A DNA stretch of 64,000 nt, from NCBI RefSeq assembly GCF_002288925.2, contig NW_022098076.1, positions 91,419,933 to 91,483,932 of the forward strand, given 5' to 3'. This stretch comes from Delphinapterus leucas (taxonomy: Eukaryota; Chordata; Mammalia; Artiodactyla; Monodontidae). This document shows, piece by piece, positions 25,040 to 37,074 of the stretch (the stretch's first letter is position 1; each line of letters begins with the position of its first letter). The notes beneath the pieces are model-generated. The model searched no databases, was not told where the DNA came from, and saw nothing but the letters and a program-made list of their open reading frames with translations. A program made the position numbers and the translations under genes.

Positions 25040-25910
25040 TGACCCAGCAACAGCCTCACACCTGTTAGGATGGCTGTTATCAAAAAGACAAGAGATAACA
25101 AGTGTCAGCGAGGACGTGGAGAAAAAAGGGAACCTTCCCGTACTGTTGGTGGGAATGTAACTGGGTGCATCCACTATGGAAAACAGTATGCAGGTTCCTC
25201 AAAAAATTAAAAATAGAACTACCATATGATCCATAAATTCCACTCCTGGGTGTTTATCTGAAGAAAAGGAAAACACTAATTTGAAAAGATACATGTACCC
25301 TCATGTTCACTGCAGTATTATTCACAATAGCCAAGATATGGAAACAACCTAAGTGTCTGTTGATGGATGAATGTATCAAGAAAATGTGATGCACACATAC
25401 AGTGAAGTATTATTCAGCTACGAAAAGAAGGAAATCCTGCCATTTGCGACAATGTGTATGCATTTTGTGGGCAAAAGGAATAAGTCACAGAGAGAAAGAC
25501 AAATACTTTATGCTTCACTAACATATGGAATCTAAACATACCAAATGTATAGAAATAGAGAGTAGCTTCGGTGGCTGCCAGGGGCTGGGTGGATGAGGGA
25601 AATGGGTGAAGGTGGTCAAAGGACACAAACGTCCAGTTATAAAATGAATAAATTCTGGGGGTATAACGTACAGCATGGTGACTATAGTTAACAATACTGT
25701 ATTTTATACTTGCAAATTGCTAAGAGAGTTGCCCTCAAATGCTCTCACTACAAGAGACAATGGCAATTATGTGAGGTGATGGATGTGTTAAGTAACCTTA
25801 CTGTAGCAATCATTTTGAAATACACACATATATCAAATCACGATGTCCTACTCTTAAAGTTACACAACGTTACATGTCAAATATACCTCAGTAAAGCTGG
25901 GGAGCAAATA
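25040..25910 (+). repeat. L1 3' end fragment
   Basis: It runs from cctcacacctgttagg through tattattcagctacg and a 3' UTR ending near cctcagtaaagctgg. Confidence 0.85.
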
Positions 25911-26104
25911 GCCTATAGCTTTTGTTAGTGAGGTTCCTCTACCTGTATTTCTTCAAGAGAAACTTCTAGATTGCAGAAGTGAGGGGCTAAATCTAAGGGT
26001 GGCACTTCAGAGTTTAAACAGAAAAATTTCCACTGTAACATGGAGGCATATAACACAGTAACACCCAAGAACTGTACAACTCAAGCTTCGGACTCAGATG
26101 CTCA

Positions 26105-26396
26105 TTTAAAACTTTATATCCCATAGAGAACAGACTTCTGGTTGCCAAGGCTTGGGGTCGGGGTGGGGATGGTTTGGGGATGAGCAGACGCAAACTATTA
26201 TGTATAGAATGGATAAACAGCAAGGTCCTACTGTAGAACACAGGAAACTATATGCAATATCCTGAGATAAGCCATAATGGAAAAGAATATGAAAAAGAAT
26301 ATATATATGTATAACTGAATCACTTTGCTGTACAGCAGAAATTAACACAACATTGTAAATCAACTACACTTCAATAAAATAAATATTAAAAAACCT
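26105..26396 (+). repeat. L1 3' UTR fragment
   Basis: The text includes 'gtacagcagaaattaacaca', 'caactacacttcaataaaat' and an A-rich end. Confidence 0.8.
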
Positions 26397-27108
26397 TATA
26401 TCCCCACAGAATCTTGAAAGAAAATAGTCTATCTGTCTCTCCCCAGCATCCCCACCACTCCCATTCAAACACAATTAGGGACAAGATTCCTGATCTTCTG
26501 GCTCTGTTTTATGTCCTTGTACTTACTTTCTCCCCAGCCTAATTCTAACTTGTGTCACGTTGCCATCTTCTGCATTTCCCCATGAGCAACCTCAGTCACA
26601 ATTTGAAAAAAGATGGGGTATAACTCGAGGGTGGTCATCTGACAAAGGGAAGGAAACTTCAAGGGCTCCTTCTGAAAGGACCATCTGTGTTCTGGTTATT
26701 AGTGGTGGTCACTGGAGCTTCTGCAAACGGCACACGCTTCTGCAAGCTCCCAGGTGTTAACCCGCTCCCCTTCTATAATTACCACATCTGCGTGTAAATG
26801 TATTTTAAAAAATTCAGTAAGGACTTATATAGCAACATTCTTTCCAACAGTTATCGGTGATCTTTAAAAATATTTCAGTAAAAGGCCTGCGTTTCACACC
26901 TATTTATAACAAAATTAAAAAAAATGTAACGAAGCTTGCTTAACAGTTTCCCCAGGGTAAGATGATCAGTCCTTCTGGAATTTAGGCCAGTCCTACTAAA
27001 GGTAGGATGTGGGAATTTTGAGTTTCAGAGCTCACCCCCGTCCCTGGTCTGCATCTCCAGCTGTGTCAAGACACCTTGCCCCCAAGTCCAAAAGCGCCCC
27101 ATTCACAC

Positions 27109-27300
27109 CTTCTGGATACACAGTGCAGCAGTCCCCACGTCTGCTACTCTCTCGCCCAGTAACCTGGCTTGCTTTGCTCTGTATTCTTGAAGATAGATTT
27201 GCTTCATGAACATGGCTCTTAGGCGCCCTTGCCGTGCCCTCTCGGCGACCTGGATTAGTTTAACAGCCTCTTCTAGGGGGATAGGCTTTACAGGGTATTT
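27109..27300 (-). CDS. IQCA1: IQCA1 exon 4 (first half of IQ motif)
   Basis: 192 bases encode codons 153-216, phase 0 at both ends. The acceptor is atgtttttgcag|AAATAC. The donor AAG|gtgtga is weaker than those of the other exons. The peptide begins [12 protein letters not shown], contains [17 protein letters not shown], and ends AALCIQK. The last three residues open the calmodulin-binding IQ motif that is completed in exon 5. The basic/aromatic helix in the middle is typical of the region preceding the IQ site in DRC11. Confidence 0.93.
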
Positions 27301-27811
27301 CTGCAAAAACATTTAAGATAAATCAATGTTTAAACATGTTCATGACGTCAGCTGATTCCAGAAACATCACATGCTAACTTCTAACACCACCCTGCTGAGA
27401 GTTTCCAAACTGCTGATAGAGAGTATGACAGCCATTCGATATGAATCGTTTTTTCCCGTGAATACATATATTTTGATACTATGCCTCATTCACGCCATGG
27501 GCCCATACTTAAGGACCCTTAAGCTCTCCTCTACCGTTTTGAACAAAATACTAATTAGCTCCACAAGGTTTTAGGTTGGTAGCAAATTATACGAGGGATG
27601 CCAATAAAATGGATTGAAATAAACTTGAAATTGCTGTCACTGTTCATTAACTTAATAGTAGAAATGTACAAATTCAAAACATATCTACTATGAGAATTTG
27701 AAATGTGAAATATAGATGAAGTCAAATGCTGACTTTAATATCAATTACAGGATGATCTAGTGAATATGACTAATATTAGAATCACTTTAGGGGTATTTAT
27801 TTAACTTTATC

Positions 27812-28182
27812 ATATATTAACACATATATGTGGAATCTAGAAAAATGGTATAGATGAACAAACTGGCAGAGCAGAAATAGAGACACAGACACAGAACAAA
27901 TGTATGGATACCAAGGGGGAAAAGGTGGGGTGGGAGGAATTGGGAAATTGGGGTTGACATATATACACTATTGATACTATACATAAAATAGATAACTAAT
28001 GAGAACATACTGTATAGCACAGGGAACTCTACTTAACGCACTGTGGTGACCTAAACGGGAGGGAAGTCCAAAAGGGAGGGGATAGATGTACCTGCATGGC
28101 TGATTCACTTTGCTGTACAGTAGAGGCTAACACAACATTGTAAAGCAACTATACTCCAATAAGAATTAATTAATAAAAAAAC
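27812..28182 (+). repeat. L1 3' UTR fragment
   Basis: From atgtggaatctag to caactatactccaataa with an A-rich tail; same family as the copy at 26105-26396 but longer. Confidence 0.85.
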
Positions 28183-28500
28183 CTTTATATGGGAAATGTG
28201 TGCCAGTACCTGCACACTTGCACTTTAAACCATCTGAACGTGATAGTTACTATCAAGACTGAGAAAATCAGGCTCATGCAATAGGATATTGTTTTTGGAG
28301 ATCTCAAGTGGGGTATGTTTAGGCAAGGTCCGGCGAGGCGCGGTGCTGTCTTCTGAGGAGAGGGACAAAAGCAAGGCTGCTGGGGGCGTCCTGGGTCCTG
28401 CATGAGCTCAGGCGTTGTTCCTGGAAGGAGGGATCAGCTGTGGACCTGGCCTGGCTTCACCCAAGCCTCCTGCGTGGATAGAGGCAGAAGGGAGAGGCCT

Positions 28501-28542
28501 TTCGAATTCGAAAAACACTCAATCGTGGGCTGAGTGTTTTTC
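28501..28542. repeat. 12-bp palindrome plus 12-bp hairpin
   Basis: A perfect palindrome TTCGAATTCGAA (28501-28512) overlaps a perfect inverted repeat, GAAAAACACTCA (28510-28521) with TGAGTGTTTTTC (28531-28542), separated by a 9-base loop. Confidence 0.9.
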
Positions 28543-28664
28543 CAGGCCTCAGAGGACAGCAATGGCCCCCCCATCAGGGTCCAGGGCAAGACACTGTGGG
28601 ACCAGGTAGAGGTGCTCCAATTCATCCCCTGGACCAAAGTTTCCCGGGACGGTCATTTCTCTGT

Positions 28665-28680
28665 GCAACAGGGGGCGGTG
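28665..28680 (+). promoter_or_regulatory. Possible CTCF site
   Basis: GCAACAGGGGGCGGTG agrees with the CTCF core consensus at about 14 of 16 positions by eye. It is a sequence match only. Confidence 0.3.
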
Positions 28681-28704
28681 CAGAGAAAGGGGCAAGTAGG
28701 GGAG

Positions 28705-28915
28705 AAACGGGACATTTACTGAGGACCTACAGATGCCAGATGCTTTTCACATGCGTTCTCATCCAGTTCACAGAGCAAATGCCAAGACAGGTATTACCGT
28801 GACCACTTAAGAAGACCAAGGGTGGAAACAGTAAAATAATTTATGCAAGTTCCCACGGTTAGTCAGGGGTGGGGCCCACTGGAACCTAGACGGCCATGCT
28901 CTTTCCACGAAAGCA
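28705..28915 (-). repeat. MIR SINE
   Basis: 'ttactgaggacctacagatg', 'tcatccagttcacagagcaa' and 'cacggttagtcaggggtggg' follow the reverse MIR order. Confidence 0.65.
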
Positions 28916-31104
28916 CCCACTGCCCCCAGCATGGGGACACCTAGGGAGGAAGCTCTTTCACACAACAATTGCTCAGGGTTTGGTTTTCAGAGGGATCTCG
29001 CTGCTTCGAATTTGCAGTGAGCACTCCTTTTCGATAATGCGTTTTGCACGTGAGGGTAAAATGAATATTATGTTGCCATTAAAGCAGCTGACGTATGTAA
29101 AAACCCTCAAGCCCAGAGCAGGCGCCCGGCAAACATTAGTTATTATTGTCTATTTCCTTTAGGTTCCATACTGCCATTCTAAAAATAATTTCAGCTTTTA
29201 CGGGATACTAGTGAGGGATTTTGTGTCATCTACTCAGTCCGACAAGGATTTTTTGAACATCAGTGAAATATTCTGCATGACCACTATAGCAGTGGGCAGT
29301 AATTTTCCCTTACCAAAATTCTTCTTGGGGTATATACATTGCATATACCTGCAAGAAGTAAGCAGTTTAAGGTGAGAGCGGGGATTCAGCGAGACACTGA
29401 AGGGCATGGGAAGTCACACAGATGCCTGGGTGTTGCTCAGAAGCCCCGTGTTCTGCGGGGCATTAGGCACCCCTGAAACAGGGCCTGGAGCAGAGATGAA
29501 CGGCTCGACCTAACAAGGAGAAAGGAGCCACCAGGGCTGGATGCGGAGTGAGGGAGGAGAGAAACCTTCCTGCTGCTGACCCCGCACAAACCGAGAGGGA
29601 CAGTGGGGAGGAGAAACGGCAGAGAGGACATCTTTGGGTTTGACTGCAGCGTGTGCTGTGTAACCTCCCTTCTCTGTCTTCCCTAGAAGATCTTCCGCGG
29701 ATTCTGCACTGCTTGTCAACGCTTTGGGCCAGGGCCTCTTTGGGGTGGATTCCTGGGGAGGGAGGGCTCCGTTCTGGTGATGATGCGGTGACAGACGGCA
29801 CAGACCCGGGAGCCTGTGGTGAAGGAACGGCTGGACAACCCCCAGGCCAGATTCCCAGGAATCCACTTCAAGGAACGTAGAATGTAGAAGGGGGGCCGGT
29901 CGTTTGGAGAAGGGGCACAGGAAGGAGGGGCGGTCGTGAGTGAGGTGGTCAAGAAAGGTTTCTCCAGGGATGTTGTGCCACCTTGGGCTCTGCAGAATTA
30001 GCATCACATTGACAGGGATACAGCGAGGAGACCAAACCCTCGCTGCAGCGAGACGCTGCCTGTGCAAAAGGACAGACAGCTCGGGGCGTGGTGTGTGTGC
30101 TGATCCGGTGCATGCACTTCACGTGTGTCCCTCGGCAGGCAGACAGGGCACACGCTTCTCCCTCCCCCCTGCCATCCTGGGTGCACCTGGAATCTTCCTT
30201 CACACCATGGCCCAAGCTGGCAGTACCCCACGGGGCCTACCTGCCCCAAGACCACAGGTGTCGGTTTGCCCTGTGCGCCCAGGCTGCACGCAGTCTCAGC
30301 ATAGCTACTAACAGTGCCCCTGTCACTCTGAACTGTCCCTTTGTGGATGCTCACCTGCCGCCTTAATGCTTGGGCCATGAAGACCAGCCAGAGGCGGGAG
30401 GCACTGTTTTGCCGGCAGTGAGGGGTTGATCAAGTTGAGCTGGCAGTGCCCTGTGGAAAGGGCTGCCCACCAGAAGGCTGAACGGAGATGACCACAGAAT
30501 CCACGAGAAGGCAGTGAGGGTCAGAGCGAAGACAGCTGCGGAAACCGGGAAGGGTGCAGCCGCGCACGTACTGGGGATACAGGAGGAATGGGGCCAGAGC
30601 ACCCACTGGGTTCTGCCCTTGACTTTCCAGGGGAGTCTCTAAGGGTTTCCCCCGCTTTCCCCAGAGACAGTCCATTCGAGGTGATCTAAGTGCCACTCAG
30701 CTTGAAGTTACAAGAAGTCAATCGGCATTTTCAGAGAGTGTCATAATTTTTTAGCTCCTAGCTATCTCAGCACTTAATTATTTTATATGAACGACATTCT
30801 CCTTCTGACTGTAGGCTGGGTGACTTTGAGATGAACCAGTAAACCGAGTCAATAATCTACTCAGTCTTAGAGATGCTGATTTAACCAACGAAGTACTATG
30901 TTTTGATCTTAAAAAAGAATGGTTATGACTGGTCAAAAACACACCCAAAGGTTATGCAACTTCTTAGTGACTGAATAACACGGGAGAAAGGGTGCCACGT
31001 TCCTCGCATTGAAAACGGTCTTCTTGTTTCTCGCACAATTAGGAACAGCAGAAAAGGAGGTTTTACACATTATGGAATAATGTTTGTTAAAATGATATAC
31101 AAAC

Positions 31105-31224
31105 CTTTTCAGTTATGCCTAATCCACTGTCGGCTAATAGTTGAGCAAGGATTTTCTCTCTTCCTTTTATTACTTCCAACCTCTCCTTCAGAAAATACTT
31201 CGGTATGGGGATATCTAACTGTTG
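31105..31224 (-). CDS. IQCA1: IQCA1 exon 3
   Basis: 120 bases encode codons 113-152, phase 0 at both ends. The acceptor is preceded by a pyrimidine tract (tctgctttctcttctctag) and the donor is AAG|gtttgt. The peptide starts [17 protein letters not shown] and ends [11 protein letters not shown]. The block [12 protein letters not shown] with [10 protein letters not shown] is highly characteristic of the DRC11/IQCA family. The exon is too short to stand out as an open frame and was found by looking for the continuation of exon 2. Confidence 0.93.
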
Positions 31225-32476
31225 CTAGAGAAGAGAAAGCAGAAGAGCATTTTGATCACGATTCCAGGACTCAAATCCATTTAAAATATACAGTTAGGAC
31301 AAGGGCATCAGAGACTCGCTTTACTTCCCATCCTCACTTAAGAGGTGATGAAGCCAGTGGTGTGAAGACAGTTCCTTCCCGCTAAGGAGACATAAATGAA
31401 GTCAAAAGGAGAAAGTGTAACCACAGCCCATTTTGATCATTACTGTAAAATTCCAGTAATTCGTGTCGATTAGGCCTCAATTAACCAATGACAGCTTAAC
31501 AAGTTTTCTTTAAAGAAATATAATATTATCTGAGCTTACCTAAAATAATAATGCAAATTAGGATAGCATAGAATTGAGCTATAGAGATCTTTGAATTAAA
31601 CCTAATAATTTATCATTAGCACCATTGACCATGTGTACGTGAACAGTCACAATTAAAAAAAATAATTTGGTTTTATTTTGACCTAAATTACCCCGTTAGA
31701 AAAATCATTTACAAAATTAATTTGCTTTATTAGGAAACTTGTTTTTATGCACTAATATAAACTTCTGTTCATTTGTGTACAGATATTTCAAATTAGTGGA
31801 GGTCAAATGAATGTTTACCATTCCAAGGTCAATAATCAAGACTGTAGAAGTGTTATTCAAGAATATGGGTGGGCCTTTGGCCCTAGTATCTAGAAACACT
31901 GTCCTAGATACTCTATGAAAACACTCATGGCTGCCTTCTGGTAGACCAGTTGACTGGGGGGAAGCTAAGTTCTGGTACTTGGGATCAGCTCTGCCTTTTC
32001 CCATTCTGGTGTGACTCCCCACATCTCCCCAATCCAGAGAATTCTGAATAGGCCTTCCCTTGGAAAAGCACTTTAGCATACAGGACTGTCTCTTTAGGAC
32101 TTGGTGGAATAGCGCACCCAGGACTTCCAGGAAGAGGCAGCACTTTTTGAAAACCAAAACTTCCCTAGGCTAACGGAGTGTTTGGGGTGAGCTAAGACTG
32201 AGCTTCTAGGGTCCAGTGGGTGAGTGTGGACTGTCGGTGGAGAATGATGACACTTTAATCTAATGTTGTGATTTCTGTTTACTAATAAGCATGTTCAAGC
32301 GTCGTGCTTTTCTAAATTTTAAGACGAAACTTTACTGACGTGGCTCTGTCTGGTCCATGTGGGACCAATAAAGTTACAGTTAGGATTCTGAAGGTGAGGA
32401 AACAGAGCACTTGAGAATGCAAGAGAGGGGAATGTAGGTATCCCTTGCTTCAGGCTTGCTGCTGCATCCCATCCGT

Positions 32477-32478
<2 letters not shown>

Positions 32479-32520
<42 letters not shown>
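32479..32520. repeat. (TA)n microsatellite
   Basis: An uninterrupted TA run with a short ca end, lying between the target duplication and the T tract of the adjacent SINE. Confidence 0.93.
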
Positions 32521-32521
<1 letters not shown>

Positions 32522-32721
32522 TTTTTTTTGCGGTACGCGGGCCTCTCACTGTTGTGGCCTCTCCCGTTGCGGAGCACAGGCTCCGGACGTGCAGGTTCAG
32601 CGGCCATGGCTCACAGGCCCAGCCGCTCCGCGGCATGTGGGATCTTCCCGGACCGGGGCACGAACCCGCGTTCCCTGCATCGGCAGGCGGACTCCCAACC
32701 ACTGCGTCACCAGGGAAGCCC
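32519..32721 (-). repeat. CHR SINE, young subfamily
   Basis: Full length in reverse orientation. The left target copy (catccgtga...) is separated from the element by an expanded TA repeat, and the right copy follows directly (catccgtgatatat). Confidence 0.92.
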
Positions 32722-33249
32722 CCATCCGTGATATATTTTATGCCCGTCACAGATGCCTTGGGGTTTCCATTCTCCACGGGGTGGAATCAAAGTAAATTTG
32801 TTGGAACAGAGAATCTCTCTCTTCTCTACGTGTTTCTCTATGTTATGGGGACCTAAAGAAACAGTCTTCTGGCTAGTTTAGCCAAAGGGGACATTGATGG
32901 AAGGATTTGGGGCCTCTTGGAACAAGGGCAGGAACAAAGCTGGGTGTCTGTCAGCATCAGGGATGTGTCCAGGGGAGACGATGCCTTCAGGAACTTGCCA
33001 TTTCCTTCTACTCCTCTTGGATCCTGCTTTGTTCTCCTCTCTCTCTATTCTCTCGCTCTTTCTCTCTGAAGCTTCTTTCTTTGGAGCATCTGGTGAACAA
33101 AGGCTCCAACTACTTACAAGTTTGGGAGACTACAGTTCAGAACTGGAGACAGAAAGTAGTCTCTCTCTGTCCCAGTTTCAGAATCTCTCAAGGAAGGACC
33201 GGCTGGTGCAGCCACCAAGGTCTCCATCCCTGAGCCAATAAGCTATGGT

Positions 33250-33660
33250 CAGGGGTGGTCATGTTGCATGAATATCTGTGTGCTGGCCCAACAAAACACA
33301 GAGGAGCTGTGGGTGATAGCCACACAGGCCCAGCCACAGAGGATGCTGGTTGGTCAAGCTTTCACCCTGAAATGCAGAACTGGTCCACACAGGTATCCCC
33401 AGAGGCTGGTCCACGTGTGTCTCCCTGGCAAGGGCACTGTTCCTGGAGCCTGTGCTGAGGCTGCGTGATGCACCCCCTAACCACCTGGAGCTCAGTGTCA
33501 TTGTACAGCTCCATCAACACCCTCCAGGGCTGGCAGAACACGTAGTTCATCGTCTCCTATCAGGAAGGCTGCCTGGATGATGTCACTCAGTCATCATCCT
33601 TCTCAATGGTCATGGCCTTCAAGAAGATGAACCAGCCAGTGCAGAGGTGCTGAGGCAGGA
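33250..33660 (+). pseudogene. Possible degenerate retrocopy, unidentified
   Basis: It is a GC-rich island in AT-rich intron with open stretches in changing frames (for example EELWVIATQAQPQRMLVGQ, then DDVTQSSSFSMVMAFKKMN). This pattern is what an old frameshifted coding copy would show. I do not recognise the parent and no poly(A) is evident. Confidence 0.25.
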
Positions 33661-34851
33661 TGAAAAGCAGGGAAAAAACCGAAGGAGCCCACCATTTAAA
33701 TTTCATAAACTGCTTATTCCTTAAATTTAGGAGTATTACTTAATATTCTTGGAATTAAATTAATAAATTGAATATTACCTCATTAATTAAATTTATTATT
33801 ATGACTTAATGACTATTTATATCATGTTTGTCCTGAGTTGTTCTTGATATTTTCACACTGGGGGTGGGTAAAGTACTCCTGATCTAAAAAATCTAGTGCT
33901 TTAACCCATGCTCTTATACATGAATGCAAGAAACACGAACATTTTGAGACGATCTTCAACATCTTCACTCATTCCTGGTATTCTCTTTAGTCCATTCTGA
34001 TTCAATGCAGTAATAACGCTAGGAAAGTTTATCCCAGAGAGGGACATCCTTTTACAGAAGCCTGAATATTTTCAAAAGGAAGAAATATTAAACCCCGTGT
34101 AGAAAACTAAACGCTTTCTCTTCCTAATTTTATTTTAGGGAAACGATCTTTTCAAAATGAAGACTGAACTCATACGACTCCTCACACTGAAACGGGGTGT
34201 TCACCAGCCCCTAGAGACCCAGCCAGAAGAGATCCCGGGCCTCAGGCAGTGGTCGTAAGGGCAGCTGCAGGACAGAATGCTCACAGGTAGGCACTGTGGT
34301 TACAGGTGCCGGCAGGGAGCGCTCAGGGCATCAGAGAGAAGGGGAGGGAGCCCTTCTTTGGTGTCAGAGGCTCAAAGGCCCATTGCCATACATCTCCTGA
34401 GTCACCATTGACCCAAAGCAAAGGAGGAGATGCATCCTCCTGGGAATTTGGAACCAGCAACCAACGGGCTGCTCATCGAGAAGATGACGGGAAGCAAAGG
34501 CCAGAGAGAGATTTCCTTTGGAAACAGAAGTAGGGGCATGGCTATTGGAAATTGGGAGGATGTTTGGGAAAGGCTCGTCCTACTCCATTCCAACCTACCT
34601 GGGCAGACACCATGGTGACAGGTAAGCCCACAACAGTGGTGTCCAGCAGACCCCAGGACCGTGCAAAGATCTGTCTGCGCCAAAAACTGGGCAAACCCAA
34701 TCCTTGTCCACGGCAGTATAGTTTCACTGACTTTCAATACAACATGCAACTAATAAATGCAACTAGAAAGTCTGCAGAGTATTGGTTACAGGCCTATGTA
34801 TCTTATTTATAAGAAGAAGAAACCAATATGAAAAAAACCCTGAGTACTTAC

Positions 34852-35176
34852 AGGAACCAACTTTAGATCCTGTAAGATATCATCAAAGTAATGAAACTCG
34901 GTTAATTCCAATTCAACCATCTCATTCTTCAGCTCCAGGATGCGACCCATCACCCCGTCCAGGATTTTTCGGATCAGTATGCGTTTCTGTGGATGGACCA
35001 TCTGGTCATAGACGTTCTCCAGGTTTCTAAAGATCTGCACATATTTTATGTAGAAGGTGGCTAACATCTGGAAGATGAAAACGTGATTCCTTTGTGGGTC
35101 CATCATCTTCTCAGATTCTTTATCAAGCAAAGAACTGAGGGCTTCTTGGGTCTGATGCCACATCTTATTATACATT
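34852..35176 (-). CDS. IQCA1: IQCA1 exon 2
   Basis: 325 bases encode the end of codon 4 to codon 112. The acceptor is ...gtcgtccctcag|A and the donor CCT|gtaagtac is a near-perfect consensus. The product begins [13 protein letters not shown] and ends [14 protein letters not shown]. It is rich in leucine, glutamate and lysine, so it is predicted to be largely helical or coiled coil. This is the conserved N-terminal part of DRC11, upstream of the IQ motif, and probably a contact surface within the nexin-dynein regulatory complex (inference). No stops or frameshifts are seen. Intron 2 begins in phase 0. Confidence 0.93.
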
Positions 35177-35499
35177 CTGAGGGACGACAGGGTCAACAAT
35201 ACAAGAAGAAAGAATTACTTTGCAAGGCATACATATTGGGCATCTGGTATAACAAAATGTAACACACCGTAAACGTGAGCTAAGAACACTGTGCATAGCT
35301 GCAAGGCTCTTTAGACCACTTATGTCCTGTTCTGTTATGCATGTGATTTTTGGATATGACCACGGCTATTATCATCAAATAAATAGTTTAAAAAGCCTTT
35401 TGCCTAAATGATATAAAGTGATTCCTCACTATACCGGTAAAGCCAGCATTATCATACCCATTTAAAAGAGGAGGAAGTTGATAACCAGAATAGTTACCT

Positions 35500-35800
35500 G
35501 GTCTGTCCATATACATAGCTGGTGGAGTACGAATTGGAACAAATACTTTGGAAAATACCTTGTAAAGTTGAACATGGGCATAACTATGAATGAACAATTA
35601 TACCCTGGAGAGACTCTTGTAAATCTGCATTAAGAATGATCACAGTAGCATTTCTTGATGAAAGCAAAGACCTGGAGATATCCCAAATGTCCATCAATAA
35701 GAGAATGGATAAATAAATTGTAGTATAGTCACCAACAGACTAACACACAGCAGTGAGAAACGAACGACTTACAGCTCTAAGCAACACCCACGAACCTCGG
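35500..35800 (+). repeat. Old L1 3' fragment
   Basis: Eroded text such as 'gtccatcaataagagaatgg' and 'ttgtagtatagtcacc' matches the end of L1 ORF2. Confidence 0.6.
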
Positions 35801-36883
35801 AACCATAACACTGACTGTAGGAAGTAAGGTGCAGACTGTGGCTGGGGAGGCCGGCTCCCCGCTCTTGTTTGAGCCATTCAGTGGAGGGTGCAGCCGGGAG
35901 CCCGGGGAGTGGGAGAGTGAGATGGGGATGTATCCTCTCTTGCGGCCCCCCAGTGAGTCAACAAACGATCCTCCTTCTAGCAAAGCCTTAGGGTGGTGAC
36001 AGCCCTGCCACCCCCAGGACACCACCCCATCCCTTGTTGGTTTCCCGAGATTCAGCTCACAGCTTTGTCACCGGTCCCTTTATTAGCCACCCTGCTGAGT
36101 ATGCCCTCTTTTTCCTGCTGGGACTCTGACCAAAACACTCATGGCAGAGGCTTTTATTTCCTTTCAAAATTTGGCTGATTTTTGGCTCCTATTTTATATC
36201 CAAGACCCAGTTCTGAAAAGCTAACCGGAAGTTCATTGTGTCTGGGAAGGGGCTTCTTAACCAGCGGGCTTAACGGGGGGTGATGGGGTGGGTAGGATCC
36301 TGGCCATCTCCCTGGGTTGAGGGCGAAACCCGCTAATGCCTGTCTCTGTCTGTAGGGTCTTCCCAGGATGCACTGGCGAGGGCGGCTCCAACCTCCAGCC
36401 TGAGAAGCAAGCGGGTCCAGGGGGCTGCGGGCTCTCACTGCCTTCCTGCTGTCAGCCCGGCCTCCCGTTCCCACGCCCACCTGTGTCCTGCATCCTGGCT
36501 CCAGGCTGCTGCACCGGCCTCTTCCACCAGGATGGGAGCAGCTTAGCACCTGCTCTCTGCTGATCTCCAACCAGTGCCCCCCACCTCTGAAAGACCTTCC
36601 CAGGGTTCTGCTGGCCTGCAGGCCACGCTCTCTACCCCACCTCTCCCCTCTCATCCAAGTCTGCTTTCCCTCCTCTTACATTTTCCTGATGTCTCTTGTC
36701 AAATGCTCAAATGTTCTCTTGGCCCTCGTGTGTTTACAGCCTTTTAAATCCCTTACTGCCATTTCGGAGGCCATTTGGAGACAAATATGCTGGTCAATCC
36801 ACCTTGTTTCACTGGGGATCCCTCATCTCCTTCCCGAGGTCATTCCCAGGCACTCCCTCTGGCCCTCTGCTCTACTATCTGCC

Positions 36884-37064
36884 CTTCCTCAAGCATGCTC
36901 CCCACCTTCCTCAAGCATGCTCCCCACTTTCCTCAAGCATGCTCCCCACCTTCCTCAAGCATGCTCCCCGCCTTCCTCAAGCATGCTCCCCACTTTCCTC
37001 AAGCATGCTCCCCACCTTCCTCAAGCATGCTCCCCACCTTCCTCAAGCATGCTCCCCACTTTCC
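36884..37064 (+). repeat. 22-bp minisatellite, interrupted by gap
   Basis: Just over eight units of a 22-bp repeat (core ttcctcaagcatgctcccc plus a variable three-base linker) run without decay into the assembly gap. The linkers read acc, act, acc, gcc, act, acc, acc, act, so 'act' recurs every third unit (66 bp). No forward frame contains a stop, which makes 22-residue repeating peptides that are most likely chance. Confidence 0.95.
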
Positions 37065-37074
37065 NNNNNNNNNN
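37065..37074. other. Assembly gap (10 N)
   Basis: Ten Ns stand for an unresolved length at the end of the minisatellite. The right flank (cacgggtaagg) is not repeat sequence. Confidence 0.99.

Larger units (their letters stand above)
24675..27108 (-). other. IQCA1 intron 4
   Basis: A 2.4-kb intron that interrupts the IQ-motif codons between residues 216 and 217. It contains two L1 3' fragments and is otherwise unremarkable. Confidence 0.8.
27301..31104 (-). other. IQCA1 intron 3
   Basis: A 3.8-kb intron. It contains an L1 3' end, a MIR, a hairpin/palindrome at 28501-28542 and a possible CTCF site. The GC-rich stretch 29400-30700 has open frames on both strands with no recognisable motif and is left unannotated as coding. 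Confidence 0.8.
31225..34851 (-). other. IQCA1 intron 2
   Basis: A 3.6-kb intron with a CHR SINE inserted next to a TA repeat and a possible degenerate retrocopy at 33250-33660. Nothing is recognised in 31225-32470 or 33670-34850. Confidence 0.8.

Noticed and set aside
29460..30380. Open frames up to 185 codons on the minus strand in intron 3
   Set aside because: Proline/serine/arginine-rich translations with no family motif, and rival frames are equally open. Splice sites flanking them were not evident.
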